From assembly GCA_013215375.1 (NCBI GenBank), contig JABSRB010000007.1, positions 1 to 39,168 on the forward strand: a stretch of 39,168 bases of DNA, given 5' to 3'. The notes under the pieces are model-generated. The model was not told the DNA's origin and searched no databases. It saw only the letters and a list, made by a program, of their open reading frames with translations. Source of the DNA: Oceanospirillaceae bacterium (lineage in GTDB: Bacteria; Pseudomonadota; Gammaproteobacteria; Pseudomonadales; Balneatricaceae). The position numbers and the translations under genes are program-made. This document shows, one piece after another, positions 1-7,743 of the stretch. Within the stretch, counting starts at the first letter, position 1, and every line of letters begins with the position of its first letter.

Positions 1-342
1 GCTTTTCTTTGTGGTTTTGACCAAGCCACTCAACAAGATTTTGAACATCGACGCCAATGGATGTTAGACCGTCTGGCCGAAATAGATGCTGTTTTCTGTA
101 TCGATATTTGTGCTTATGCCATTATGTCGAATCACTATCATCTTGTTTTATTTATCAATAAGAAACAGGTAGATAACTTAACAGATATGGAAGTGATAGA
201 ACGTTGGCGAACGATCTATACAGGCCCTGATATTATTCAGCGTTTTATGAATGGTGAAAAACTTTCTAAAGAGCATCACGAACTCATATCCGAAATTGTT
301 GAGAAATGGCGTGAACGCTTAGAGTGGTTATTACTATGTTAA
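1..342 (+). pseudogene. REP-associated tyrosine transposase (Y1/HUH) remnant, truncated
   Basis: The reading frame is open from base 1, so the true start lies outside the window. It encodes about 113 residues ending at the stop at 340-342. The protein carries the HUH metal-binding motif in SNHYHLVLF, and the stretch RRQWMLDRLAEI resembles the N-terminal half of REP-associated transposases of about 300 residues. These enzymes nick single-stranded DNA at palindromic repeats. The part that normally carries the catalytic tyrosine helix is missing: the frame reads ERLEWLLLC and stops. A W-x3-C spacing resembling the family's SWFMRC segment straddles the stop, which suggests decay rather than a natural short protein. 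The alternative is a functional short ORF, which I think unlikely. Confidence 0.7.
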
Positions 343-494
343 TAGGTGATTTATAGTGAGATATACCAGTCTTGTTCATATACCCTACGGAGCCACTAAG
401 CCCTTGTATTGCCCCGGAGCTATTCGCTAAATCAAGCTTTGTTGAATCCAGTATGAGTCTTTATTTTTCTATTCATGGTTTTGAATGCCTGAAA

Positions 495-1409
495 TTAGCA
501 CTTGTAGAGGCGTTGAGTACGAGTCTTTATTACTCGCCCACAACCTCGCCAATTTATGCTGGCAGTCAGAGCGCCTAACACAATGGCGCTACAGGCAATA
601 TAAATACCGGCAGTTGCAGTGATGTCGGTGAACACAATGAGCAGCATAGTGCTGATTAACGGTGTGGCGTAAGAGAGCACGCCGAGCAATTGGATGTTGC
701 CCTTTTTAATGCCAAAGTCCCAGGCGAAGAAGGCTAGGCCTAGAGGTCCTAAGCCCAATCCTAAGACGGCTAACCACTGGCTATTTTGCTGGGGCAGATA
801 AGTGCTCTCAAAGGCAAAATGACAGATCCAGCCCAATACGGCGCAAACACCACAGAACAAACCTACGGCATCAGTCGGTACTTTGGCCACCAATCGTGAG
901 CTCACCGAATAACTTGCCCATATAATGGAGCAGGCCGCCGCATAGAGGTAGCCCGTTAAATAGTCCCCATTAAAATTACTTTGTGCACCGCCTAACAAAA
1001 TCCAGCAGCCGAACAGAGAGATCAAAGCTCCGAGAATATGCTTGAAATAGAGTTTCTGGTTAGGTAGCAGCGCTGAAAAAAGAACGATTAGCAGCGGCCA
1101 TAAATAGGCAATCAGACTGACTTCTAATACCGGTGCATGGGCGAGTGCCAAAAAGTAACTGGCATGGTAGAAAAATAGACCACCGCAGCCAATTATCCAG
1201 GCGAGCATAGGCTGCTTTGCCAAAGCACGTATAGATTGACCATAGACCATCCACTTAAAACACATGAACACAAAGGCGATGCTAAAACACAGCGCCAACA
1301 ACTGAAACGGCGGAAAGTCGCCAGCCAGTTTAGATAGTAGTGCCAAAACACCCCAAAGGAAGATGGCAATACAGCCAATAGCCGTCGCTGATGAAATTGT
1401 TTTGTGCAT
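495..1409 (-). CDS. EamA/DMT-superfamily permease
   Basis: This is a 304-residue integral membrane protein with about ten hydrophobic segments in two homologous halves, typical of drug/metabolite (EamA) exporters of the inner membrane. The first helix (IGCIAIFLWGVLALLSKLAG) and the segment ALAHAPVLEVSLIAYLWPLL are characteristic. The substrate cannot be read from sequence; related proteins export amino acids or other small metabolites. The start is supported by a purine-rich AAGAGAGAGAG tract just upstream. The C-terminus carries a short basic tail (RTQRLYKC). It lies 85 bases downstream of an AraC-type regulator on the same strand, a common regulator/exporter pairing, so control by that regulator is a reasonable inference. 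Confidence 0.85.
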   Translation of the reverse strand: MHKTISSATAIGCIAIFLWGVLALLSKLAGDFPPFQLLALCFSIAFVFMCFKWMVYGQSIRALAKQPMLAWIIGCGGLFFYHASYFLALAHAPVLEVSLIAYLWPLLIVLFSALLPNQKLYFKHILGALISLFGCWILLGGAQSNFNGDYLTGYLYAAACSIIWASYSVSSRLVAKVPTDAVGLFCGVCAVLGWICHFAFESTYLPQQNSQWLAVLGLGLGPLGLAFFAWDFGIKKGNIQLLGVLSYATPLISTMLLIVFTDITATAGIYIACSAIVLGALTASINWRGCGRVIKTRTQRLYKC

Positions 1410-1494
1410 ATTTCTCTCTCTCTTTTAAGCAGGCTGGATTATCAGCATTAGTATAGAGAGTGCAGTACCGCTAATCTTTGCTGCTACGGTGTAA

Positions 1495-2226
1495 TTATTT
1501 GCTTAAACGGCGAACATTTGAGGGGCAATGCGAGAAATGTTTTTGGAACCTGTCACTAAAGGCACTGAGGTTTGAATAGCCGCAGCGCTCTGATACCTGT
1601 TGGATACTCAAGGTACTGTTACTTAAAAGTTGCCATGCGGCCTGCATTTTTAGCTCAAGCAGATATTGGGAGGGAGCTATTGCATAATACTGATTGAACA
1701 ATTGGCGTAAATGGCGAGGACTAAGCCCTGCGTGACTGGCGGCATCAGCCAGTGCTGTTTTTGTAAAAAAAGAATTTTCTAGGTAGCGCCTGGCTGTTTC
1801 GACACGTTTATCGTATAGCGGGTATTGACTGTGTTTATCATCGAGTAATTGTACCAGTAATAATAACATTTGACGCTGCAGCAACGGGTTAGGTTGTGTC
1901 TGTGGCGAACTTAGCTGGCCTTGTAGGAAATCAATATAACGACGAATATTGTCATCTAAGGTAATGAATACCGGTAGCTTAGAAAAAGCCGGCGCGAGCT
2001 GCACGGGAATGTCAGCAACAATAAACTGGTTGTCTCCGCACCCCTCAAAAGCGTGATTTTCATTGGCGCATATAATCGCGGCTTGTTGAGTATTCACTTG
2101 CCCAGAGGAAGTGCCAATTTCAAGGGCTAAACTTCCGGTCACCGGCAGCACCAACTGGTGAAAATCGTGTTGGTGAGTATTGGTAAGGGGCTGGTAGCTT
2201 TTAAGGCAGAGCTTTGCATCAGTCAT
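1495..2226 (-). CDS. AraC-family transcriptional regulator
   Basis: This is a 243-residue protein. The N-terminal half looks like a small cupin-type sensor (HQHDFHQLVLPVTGSLALEIG). The C-terminal 100 residues form the double helix-turn-helix of AraC proteins: LADAASHAGLSPRHLRQLFNQ for the first helix pair, and IQQVSERCGYSNLSAFSDRFQKHF for the second with the conserved GYSNLSAFS. It binds DNA as an activator or repressor; the ligand is unknown. It lies immediately upstream of the exporter gene in the same direction and probably controls it. Start ATG is at 2224-2226; the upstream Shine-Dalgarno sequence is weak. Confidence 0.88.
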   Translation of the reverse strand: MTDAKLCLKSYQPLTNTHQHDFHQLVLPVTGSLALEIGTSSGQVNTQQAAIICANENHAFEGCGDNQFIVADIPVQLAPAFSKLPVFITLDDNIRRYIDFLQGQLSSPQTQPNPLLQRQMLLLLVQLLDDKHSQYPLYDKRVETARRYLENSFFTKTALADAASHAGLSPRHLRQLFNQYYAIAPSQYLLELKMQAAWQLLSNSTLSIQQVSERCGYSNLSAFSDRFQKHFSHCPSNVRRLSK

Positions 2227-2285
2227 GGCGGTAATTAATCAGAGATATATATTTTGCTAAGATTAAAAAATATAAGCGTCATTGT

Positions 2286-2451
2286 CTAGGAGCCTGTCGG
2301 ACTAAACACTAATCTACTGCGAAAAACCAGATTATGGCCATTTTTGCTGTTCTCTCTCGTTAAATAGCTAGCTATTAGCCTCAAGAGAACAGAAAACCTG
2401 TCTCCAATCTGCTCTTCTCGCTACGATCGGTCAAGCCCGGCAGACGCCTAG
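2286..2451. mobile_element. MITE-like inverted-repeat element
   Basis: The ends CTAGGAGCCTGTCGG (2286-2300) and CCGGCAGACGCCTAG (2437-2451) are imperfect inverted repeats matching at 12 of 15 positions. Inside, CTGTTCTCT and AGAGAACAG form a perfect 9-bp inverted pair around the 14-bp palindrome AATAGCTAGCTATT. Further partial pairing (AGATT with AATCT) continues outward, so the whole unit can fold into a long interrupted hairpin. The pentamer ATTGT occurs directly before the left end (2281-2285) and two bases after the right end (2454-2458), a possible target duplication. It has no coding capacity. The alternative is a host repeat of the REP/ERIC kind. Confidence 0.55.
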
Positions 2452-2454
2452 TGA

Positions 2455-2482
2455 TTGTAAATTTTTTGCATTGATTTATAAT
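2455..2482 (+). promoter_or_regulatory. Probable sigma-70 promoter of trhO
   Basis: A -35-like TTGTAA (2455-2460) is followed after 16 bases by a consensus -10 TATAAT (2477-2482). Transcription would start near 2490, about 45 bases before the trhO start codon. The promoter begins just outside the inverted-repeat element. Confidence 0.6.
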
Positions 2483-2502
2483 GCGCCCTTTTTATAAATG
2501 CT

Positions 2503-2519
2503 CCGGATTTACGATCCGG
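2503..2519 (+). promoter_or_regulatory. Leader hairpin before trhO
   Basis: CCGGAT and ATCCGG form a perfect 6-bp stem with a 5-base loop in the short untranslated leader, ending seven bases before the GAGGA ribosome-binding site (2526-2530). It could influence translation initiation; no known riboswitch is recognised. Confidence 0.4.
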
Positions 2520-2536
2520 CTCGCCGAGGAAGTGTT

Positions 2537-3520
2537 ATGTCGACTATTGTCGTTTGTGCAATGTATAAATTTGTCCGTCTCGAAAACTTTGAAACCTTAC
2601 GTGAGCCTCTACACACCGCTATGGTGGCTAATGAAGTACGAGGAACTCTGCTGTTAGCGAATGAAGGTATTAACGGCACCGTTGCCGGTACGCGTGCCGG
2701 TGTTGATGCGCTGTTGGCTTGGTTAGAAAAGGATGAGCGTTTACAGGGCATTGTCACCAAAGAATCGTTTGACCAGAGTAATCCCTTTTATCGTACTAAA
2801 GTTAAACTTAAAAAAGAAATTGTCACTATGGGTGTTGAGGGCATTGATCCCAACCATGTCGTAGGCTCTTATGTTAAACCTAAAGATTGGAATGCCCTGA
2901 TCTCAGACCCTGATGTGGTCTTGGTAGATACCCGTAACGATTATGAAGTTAAAGTTGGCACTTTTACTGGAGCATTAGATCCTAAAACCACCAATTTTAG
3001 AGAGTTCCCTCAGTATGTGAAAGATAATTTAGACCCGGTGAAACACAAGAAGGTTGCCATGTACTGCACGGGTGGTATTCGCTGTGAAAAATCGACTGCC
3101 TACTTAAAAGAGCAAGGTTTTGAAGAGGTATATCACTTAGAGGGTGGTATTCTCAAATATTTAGAGGAGGTCCCACAGCAAGAATCAATGTGGGAGGGCG
3201 AGTGTTTTGTGTTTGATAATCGGGTGACGGTTGATCACAATCTAGAAAAGGGAAAATACGATCAGTGCCATGCCTGTCGCTTGCCTTTAACCGTTGAACA
3301 GATGCAGCATGAAAAATATGCCAAAGGTGTTAGTTGCGAATTTTGTTTTGATAATCAAACTTCTGAGCAACGTGAGCGTTTCGCCCAGCGCGAGAAGCAA
3401 ATGCAGCTAGCTGAAAGTCGCGGCGATGTGCATTTAGGGGGAGATGCTGTGGAAACTATCAATCGACGTCGAGAGCAAAAGCTGAAGTTGCGCGAGGCGC
3501 AGCGCACGCAAAAGGGTTAA
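2537..3520 (+). CDS. trhO: tRNA uridine(34) hydroxylase TrhO (YceA family)
   Basis: This 327-residue protein belongs to the rhodanese-containing YceA/TrhO family, which hydroxylates uridine 34 of certain tRNAs using oxygen as the first step toward 5-oxyacetic-acid-type modifications. The N-terminal acylphosphatase-like region (ANEGINGT, residues 41-48) is followed by the rhodanese domain. Its active-site loop is [12 protein letters not shown] with Cys177, matching E. coli YceA closely. A C-terminal Cys cluster (CHAC and CEFC) and a charged tail follow. The start ATG at 2537 is chosen because GAGGA lies seven bases upstream and the protein then begins [12 protein letters not shown] like its homologues. 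An upstream in-frame ATG at 2498 would put the leader hairpin inside the gene and adds residues without family resemblance. Confidence 0.95.
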   Translation: MSTIVVCAMYKFVRLENFETLREPLHTAMVANEVRGTLLLANEGINGTVAGTRAGVDALLAWLEKDERLQGIVTKESFDQSNPFYRTKVKLKKEIVTMGVEGIDPNHVVGSYVKPKDWNALISDPDVVLVDTRNDYEVKVGTFTGALDPKTTNFREFPQYVKDNLDPVKHKKVAMYCTGGIRCEKSTAYLKEQGFEEVYHLEGGILKYLEEVPQQESMWEGECFVFDNRVTVDHNLEKGKYDQCHACRLPLTVEQMQHEKYAKGVSCEFCFDNQTSEQRERFAQREKQMQLAESRGDVHLGGDAVETINRRREQKLKLREAQRTQKG

Positions 3521-3531
3521 CGTTATTTCAA

Positions 3532-3563
3532 GTTAGTCTGCTAACATTCTTTAGCAGACTAAC
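3532..3563. terminator. Bidirectional terminator-like hairpin between convergent genes
   Basis: GTTAGTCTGCTAA and TTAGCAGACTAAC form a perfect 13-bp stem with a six-base loop, midway between the convergent trhO and zinc-ribbon genes. No strong T run follows on either side, so it may act as a transcript end stabiliser as well as a terminator. Confidence 0.65.
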
Positions 3564-3580
3564 AAATAGTTGGTTACGCC

Positions 3581-3832
3581 TTATTTACAGGTAACTTTGT
3601 TACCGATGATTTTAAGCGCTGGGGTGCCTCTAATAAGCGTATCTCTGGCGAAAAGCTGTTCGCAGTTTGGACAGTGCAGCTGATCCTGAGTAAAATCTTT
3701 AACAATTCTCTCTTTAAAGCACTTTATCAAACTCCCTTTACCGCCTTTTCGATATTTAAATAGCGGTGCCTTGCAGCGAGTACAGCTAATGTCGACCGTT
3801 TTTGTAGGGCCTTTTTTATTGGGTTTTGCCAT
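3581..3832 (-). CDS. Small zinc-ribbon protein of unknown function
   Basis: This 83-residue basic protein has two CxxC knuckles, CTRC (residues 17-20) and CPNC (54-57), expected to bind one zinc ion as a zinc ribbon. The N-terminus is rich in Lys (MAKPNKKGPTKT), and a further basic segment lies between the knuckles, which would suit nucleic-acid binding. I do not recognise a named family. It is a single gene, convergent with trhO across a strong shared hairpin. Sequence quality (regular codon use and conserved-looking Cys pairs) argues that it is real despite its size. Confidence 0.75.
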   Translation of the reverse strand: MAKPNKKGPTKTVDISCTRCKAPLFKYRKGGKGSLIKCFKERIVKDFTQDQLHCPNCEQLFARDTLIRGTPALKIIGNKVTCK

Positions 3833-4042
3833 TCACTAAAGTGTCCACATTTAAATGATGTCGCATAGTACTAACTTTCCCTGAAAATTGTCAGTTCGAA
3901 CATCATATAAAGCTGATTAGTATTTGATTGCGCGGTGGTATTTTTGCATGATATAGACTTAGCTTCCTATCGTGAATGGGCACTATCGAGTCTGTGAAAA
4001 AATAATGTGCTAGCAAAATCGGATGAATATTAAGGGGAAGTA

Positions 4043-4825
4043 ATGGGGCAGTTGGATACCATACAGCTTATTTTAGTGGGGCTGGTATTTATTTGGAGCG
4101 GTTTTGTCCGCTCCGGATTAGGCTTTGGAGGCACAGTTTTAGCGCTGCCATTTTTGTTATTAATACACAATGATCCACTGTTGTTTATGCCGTTGATGGC
4201 GATACAGTTACTGATTTTTTCATCGTGGATGGCCATCACTAATTATCGAAAATTAAATCGCCATAGCAGTACTGGTGAAAAGGTATCCACCGTTGATTGG
4301 CGGTACCTTAAGTATGCTATGGCTATTATGATTGTGCCGAAGATTGTAGGTGTATTTGGTTTATTAACTATGCCACCTAAGATTATGACAACTATCATTT
4401 TTGTGGTTGTGTTTGTCTATGCTGTTGGCTACGTATTAAACCGACCATTTCAATCTAATAACAAATATTTAGACTGTGTCTTTTTAATCTTAGGCGGTTA
4501 TGTCAGCGGCACTTCTTTAATCGGAGCGCCTTTAATAGTGGCGGTATTTGCCAGTCATGTCAGTAAAGAGAAGTTGCGCGATACGCTTTTTGTACTCTGG
4601 TTTATCTTGGTATTAATTAAAGTACTAGGATTGGGATTAGCGGGTATCGATTTTAATTGGAGTGAGCACTTATGGCTGTTACCTTTAGTCACTATAGGAC
4701 ATTTTTTAGGACTGCAATTTCATAAAAAAATAGTAGATGCCAGTACCCCGATTTTTTATCGTATGGTTGGTTCAGTATTATTGTTGATTAGTATTTTGGG
4801 GCTGTATAAAGCTTGGTTTGCCTAA
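4043..4825 (+). CDS. TauE/SafE-family sulfite/anion exporter
   Basis: This 260-residue inner-membrane protein has about eight hydrophobic segments. It begins LVFIWSGFVRSGLGFGGTVLALPFLLL, the glycine-rich opening typical of the TauE/SafE family, and a second GGYVSGTSLIGAPLIV motif marks the second repeat. Members move sulfite, sulfoacetate or other organic anions; the substrate here is unknown. AAGGGGAAG lies a few bases before the ATG. The next gene starts 17 bases after its stop, and an isoaspartyl dipeptidase gene follows, so it probably works with peptide or glutathione breakdown products. That functional link is inference. Confidence 0.85.
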   Translation: MGQLDTIQLILVGLVFIWSGFVRSGLGFGGTVLALPFLLLIHNDPLLFMPLMAIQLLIFSSWMAITNYRKLNRHSSTGEKVSTVDWRYLKYAMAIMIVPKIVGVFGLLTMPPKIMTTIIFVVVFVYAVGYVLNRPFQSNNKYLDCVFLILGGYVSGTSLIGAPLIVAVFASHVSKEKLRDTLFVLWFILVLIKVLGLGLAGIDFNWSEHLWLLPLVTIGHFLGLQFHKKIVDASTPIFYRMVGSVLLLISILGLYKAWFA

Positions 4826-4842
4826 TTTAAAGAGGATGAGTT

Positions 4843-5475
4843 TTGCAGGAAAATAGAGAGAGAAAACCGCGTCATTTTATCTTTGGCTACGGCAGTTTAA
4901 TCAATAGTATCTCGCGCAGTGTTACCGGTGAGACGGGCATTGCAGTGGCGGTTAAAATCAGTGGCTTTGTGCGCCATTGGTCGCGTATTTCAACTGATTT
5001 TGGCATGAGTTCAGTGGTAGTGCTCCCCGATGAAAATGGCGCTTGCAACGGGGTGTTGGTGGAAGTCGATGAAGCAGAATTTGCCAGCTTTGATCTACGT
5101 GAGAGGGGCTATCAAAGAGTACAGGTAGATAGCACTAAGCTCAGTTTTTACCAAGCGGGCTTTGCATTGACCAATGATACTCAAGAGTCTGTTGTATGGT
5201 TATATCAGGCCCGGAAAATTAATAACCCCTGTGAAGAATTCCCCGTGGTGTTTAGCTATCTTGATGTCATATTAGCGGGCTGTTTGGAGTATTCAGAGCA
5301 GTTTTGTGAAGATTTTGTACAGCTTACCCAAGGTTGGCAACACGCGATGCTTAACGATCGTCAAGTACCGCGTTATCCAAGGGTGCAAAGTAGTTTGGAC
5401 GTTGAGAAACTAAATCCATACATCGCATTAAAGGCCCCTATATCTAACGCCGAAATTATCAGGCCTTATTTGTAG
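4843..5475 (+). CDS. Gamma-glutamylcyclotransferase-like protein
   Basis: This 210-residue cytosolic protein opens with HFIFGYGSLINS; the YGSL motif (residues 16-19) forms the substrate loop of the gamma-glutamylcyclotransferase fold. Such enzymes release 5-oxoproline from gamma-glutamyl amino acids or glutathione. The segment EFPVVFSYLDVILAGCLEY matches the family's conserved C-terminal helix. The start is TTG at 4843, chosen because AGAGGATGAG sits directly upstream. It lies between the permease gene (gap 17 bases) and isoaspartyl dipeptidase (gap 48 bases) in a likely operon. Exact substrate specificity cannot be judged from sequence. Confidence 0.8.
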   Translation: MQENRERKPRHFIFGYGSLINSISRSVTGETGIAVAVKISGFVRHWSRISTDFGMSSVVVLPDENGACNGVLVEVDEAEFASFDLRERGYQRVQVDSTKLSFYQAGFALTNDTQESVVWLYQARKINNPCEEFPVVFSYLDVILAGCLEYSEQFCEDFVQLTQGWQHAMLNDRQVPRYPRVQSSLDVEKLNPYIALKAPISNAEIIRPYL

Positions 5476-5523
5476 CGAGAATCACCCGCATAATTTTTCG
5501 TTAGACGTAGAAGGAGTGTCGAA

Positions 5524-6681
5524 TTGATTTATTTGAAAAACGCCAATCTTTATGATCCCGCATCCGTGGGAATGAAAAATATATTGGTGGCCGCTGGAAA
5601 AATTATTACTATCGACTCAAAACCGATCAGTTTTAGTAAACGCTTGGCAGTGCAAGAAATCGATCTCAAGGGAAGTGTGGTGGTACCGGGGTTTATAGAT
5701 GCCCACGCGCATGTCACAGGCGGTGGTGGGGAAGCTGGTTTTTCCACACAAGTGCCGCCCGTAGGATTGACAGAGTTTACTGCAGCTGGTGTAACAACGG
5801 TGGTAGGCCTACTGGGCACCGATGATACTACGCGCAGTATCGAGAATTTAGTGGCAAGGACCTACGCTTTACGCGAGGAGGGTATCAGTGCTTTTTGCTG
5901 GACAGGAGGTTATCACTATCCGCTGACGACGCTTATGGGCAGTGCTAAGCAAGACATTGTCTTTCTCGATCCTGTGATTGGCATAGGGGAGTTTGCGATT
6001 AGTGATCATCGCTCTAGCCAGCCTAGTTTTGAAGAGGTAATTCGCCTGGCGAGTGAGGCGCATGTGGCGGGGTTAATGACTAAAAAGGCCGGGGTGATGC
6101 ATTTTCATCTGGGCGATGGTGATCGTAAGCTAGCACTGATAGAGCGCGCCTTAGCTGAAACAGAAATCCCTGCACGGACTTTTCATCCCACACATGTAAA
6201 TCGTAATAAAGCCTTGTTTAACAGTGCTTGTGAGCTGATAAAAAAAGGTTGCTACATCGATATCACCGCTTTTCCAGAGGGGATGTCTGAAGGGGGATGG
6301 GAAGCTGCGCAGGCGGTGGGTATTGCCATTGAAAAACAACTGCCGCTGCAGCGAATCACCATCAGTTCTGACGGTGGTGGCTGCCTGCCTGATTTTGACG
6401 AATGTGGCAATTTAACACACATGGATTTTGGCAGGGCAGAAACATTACTGGAAACAATAGTGGCGGCACAAAAACAAGCGGTGAGTCTGGAGCAAATCCT
6501 GCCGATGTTGACCCGTAATGTAGCGCAGCTGTTACGCTTTGCAACTAAAGGACAATTAAAAGTAGGTTTTGATGCCGATTTAGTGGTTTTAGATAGCGAA
6601 ATGAACATTACTGACGTGATGGCGCTGGGGAAGTGGCATAAGCGATCGGGAGAGATCTGTATAAAGGGCACGTTTGAGTAA
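5524..6681 (+). CDS. iadA: Isoaspartyl dipeptidase (beta-aspartyl peptidase)
   Basis: This 385-residue amidohydrolase is close in length and sequence to E. coli IadA, which hydrolyses isoaspartyl dipeptides arising from damaged proteins. Visible features are the metal-binding HAH at residues 61-63 followed by VTGGGGEAGF, the ISDHRSSQPS segment, KAGVMHFHLGDG, the THVNRN metal ligand region, and the catalytic aspartate in SSDGGG near residue 283. The protein ends CIKGTFE like its homologues. Start TTG at 5524 is preceded by GAAGGAGTG. It is the last gene of the putative three-gene operon, with no strong terminator directly after it. Confidence 0.93.
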   Translation: MIYLKNANLYDPASVGMKNILVAAGKIITIDSKPISFSKRLAVQEIDLKGSVVVPGFIDAHAHVTGGGGEAGFSTQVPPVGLTEFTAAGVTTVVGLLGTDDTTRSIENLVARTYALREEGISAFCWTGGYHYPLTTLMGSAKQDIVFLDPVIGIGEFAISDHRSSQPSFEEVIRLASEAHVAGLMTKKAGVMHFHLGDGDRKLALIERALAETEIPARTFHPTHVNRNKALFNSACELIKKGCYIDITAFPEGMSEGGWEAAQAVGIAIEKQLPLQRITISSDGGGCLPDFDECGNLTHMDFGRAETLLETIVAAQKQAVSLEQILPMLTRNVAQLLRFATKGQLKVGFDADLVVLDSEMNITDVMALGKWHKRSGEICIKGTFE

Positions 6682-6923
6682 CCGTCACAGATTCGATAAA
6701 GCTGGTGGCGGGTATTTACCGTTATATTTAAGGTTCAGCAATTAGCTAAAACGGGTAAATAGCCGTGTTAATCCTAGAGGCTATGTTAAAATACACTTTT
6801 TATGTGTAGCTAAGCTTACCTTAAGCTAAGTGTTTTCCTGAAAGGGAAGTTTGCAGTACTGCTTTTAGCTTTGAATATTGGCCCTACACAGGCATCACCA
6901 TAAATATAACGATTGGAATTTGA
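6682..6923. other. Intergenic region iadA / udk
   Basis: This 242-base gap is AT-rich. It contains an 8-bp inverted pair, TATTTACC and GGTAAATA, about 34 bases apart near 6712-6767, and a small AGCTTA/TAAGCT hairpin farther on. A -10-like TAAAAT occurs near 6786, but no convincing -35 accompanies it. No additional coding sequence is seen. Confidence 0.4.
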
Positions 6924-7553
6924 ATGACAAATAACACTATCATCATCGGTATTTCAGGCGCTTCAGCCTCTGGTAAAACCCTGCTAGCAAAGACATTAAT
7001 TGAGCGTGTAAGTGCCTCTGGGAATGATGATATCGGCTTAATCTGTGAAGATTCTTACTATCACAGTCAAGATCACCTCTCGATGGAAGAGCGTGTTCTG
7101 GTTAATTATGATAGCCCTAAGTCCAAAGAATTTGATCTGTTGTGCGATCACCTAGAAGCACTTATTGCCGGTGAAACGGTACAGATTCCGCAGTACGATT
7201 TTGTGAATCACACCCGCTTTACTGAGTATACCGAGCAGGCACCGAAGAAAGTGATTATTATCGAGGGGATACTGCTATTCACCCATAGAAGATTACGTAA
7301 GTTGTTCGACGCGAAAATCTATGTGGATACCGCCCTCGATTTTTGTTTTATCAGACGTTTAAAGCGTGATGTTGGTGAGCGTGGTCGCACTATGGACTCG
7401 GTTATAAATCAGTATGAAGATACTGTACGTCCCTCGTTTTATAAGTTTATAGAACCGAGCAAAAAACACGCTGACGTGATTATTCCCGGTGGCGGAGAAA
7501 ACCAAGTAGCGATTGATGTATTGTCGACTTACGTCAATAAAATTCTCGATTAA
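6924..7553 (+). CDS. udk: Uridine kinase
   Basis: This 209-residue P-loop kinase matches uridine/cytidine kinases, which phosphorylate uridine and cytidine with NTP in pyrimidine salvage. The Walker A motif is GASASGKT (residues 12-19). CEDSYYHSQDHLSMEER gives the nucleoside-binding loop, YDSPKSKEFDLL and PQYDFVNHTR follow, and VIIIEGILLF is the Walker B region. KRDVGERGRT is the lid. Length is close to E. coli Udk (213). It is a monocistronic-looking gene with a terminator-like hairpin after it. A PRPP-synthetase-family gene about 10 kb away may serve the same nucleotide pathway. Confidence 0.92.
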   Translation: MTNNTIIIGISGASASGKTLLAKTLIERVSASGNDDIGLICEDSYYHSQDHLSMEERVLVNYDSPKSKEFDLLCDHLEALIAGETVQIPQYDFVNHTRFTEYTEQAPKKVIIIEGILLFTHRRLRKLFDAKIYVDTALDFCFIRRLKRDVGERGRTMDSVINQYEDTVRPSFYKFIEPSKKHADVIIPGGGENQVAIDVLSTYVNKILD

Positions 7554-7561
7554 TCGCCCTA

Positions 7562-7587
7562 CTATGCTCGTCAGGTGACGGGCATAG
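7562..7587 (+). terminator. Terminator-like hairpin after udk
   Basis: CTATGCTCGTC and GACGGGCATAG form an 11-bp stem (one G-U pair) with loop AGGT, starting nine bases after the udk stop. The following ATTTAATT is a weak T-rich tail. Confidence 0.6.
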
Positions 7588-7743
7588 ATTTAATTCAAAT
7601 AACCTCCCCCCTTTTTTCTAAAATCGCTGTTACTTTGCTTAACCAGATTTGCAGCAATAACAGGAAGTTGTTGTATGCTGATAGGGTAAAATTATTTACG
7701 CTTTTATCAGCGGTATCGACATATTCAAGGAGGAAGCAGTCGG

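Larger units (their letters stand above)
2227..2536. other. Divergent intergenic region (araC-like / trhO)
   Basis: This 310-base gap separates the divergent AraC-type and trhO genes. It contains the 166-bp inverted-repeat element at 2286-2451, then the trhO promoter at 2455-2482 and a leader hairpin at 2503-2519. I see no additional coding sequence in it. Confidence 0.7.

Noticed and set aside
455-531. GAGTCTTTATT occurs twice, 66 bases apart
   Set aside because: It is short, AT-rich and without inverted ends or target duplications; likely a small local duplication without function.
372-578. Open reading frame of 68 codons after the transposase remnant
   Set aside because: It overlaps the 3' end of the exporter gene on the other strand, has no ribosome-binding site and no recognisable protein features.
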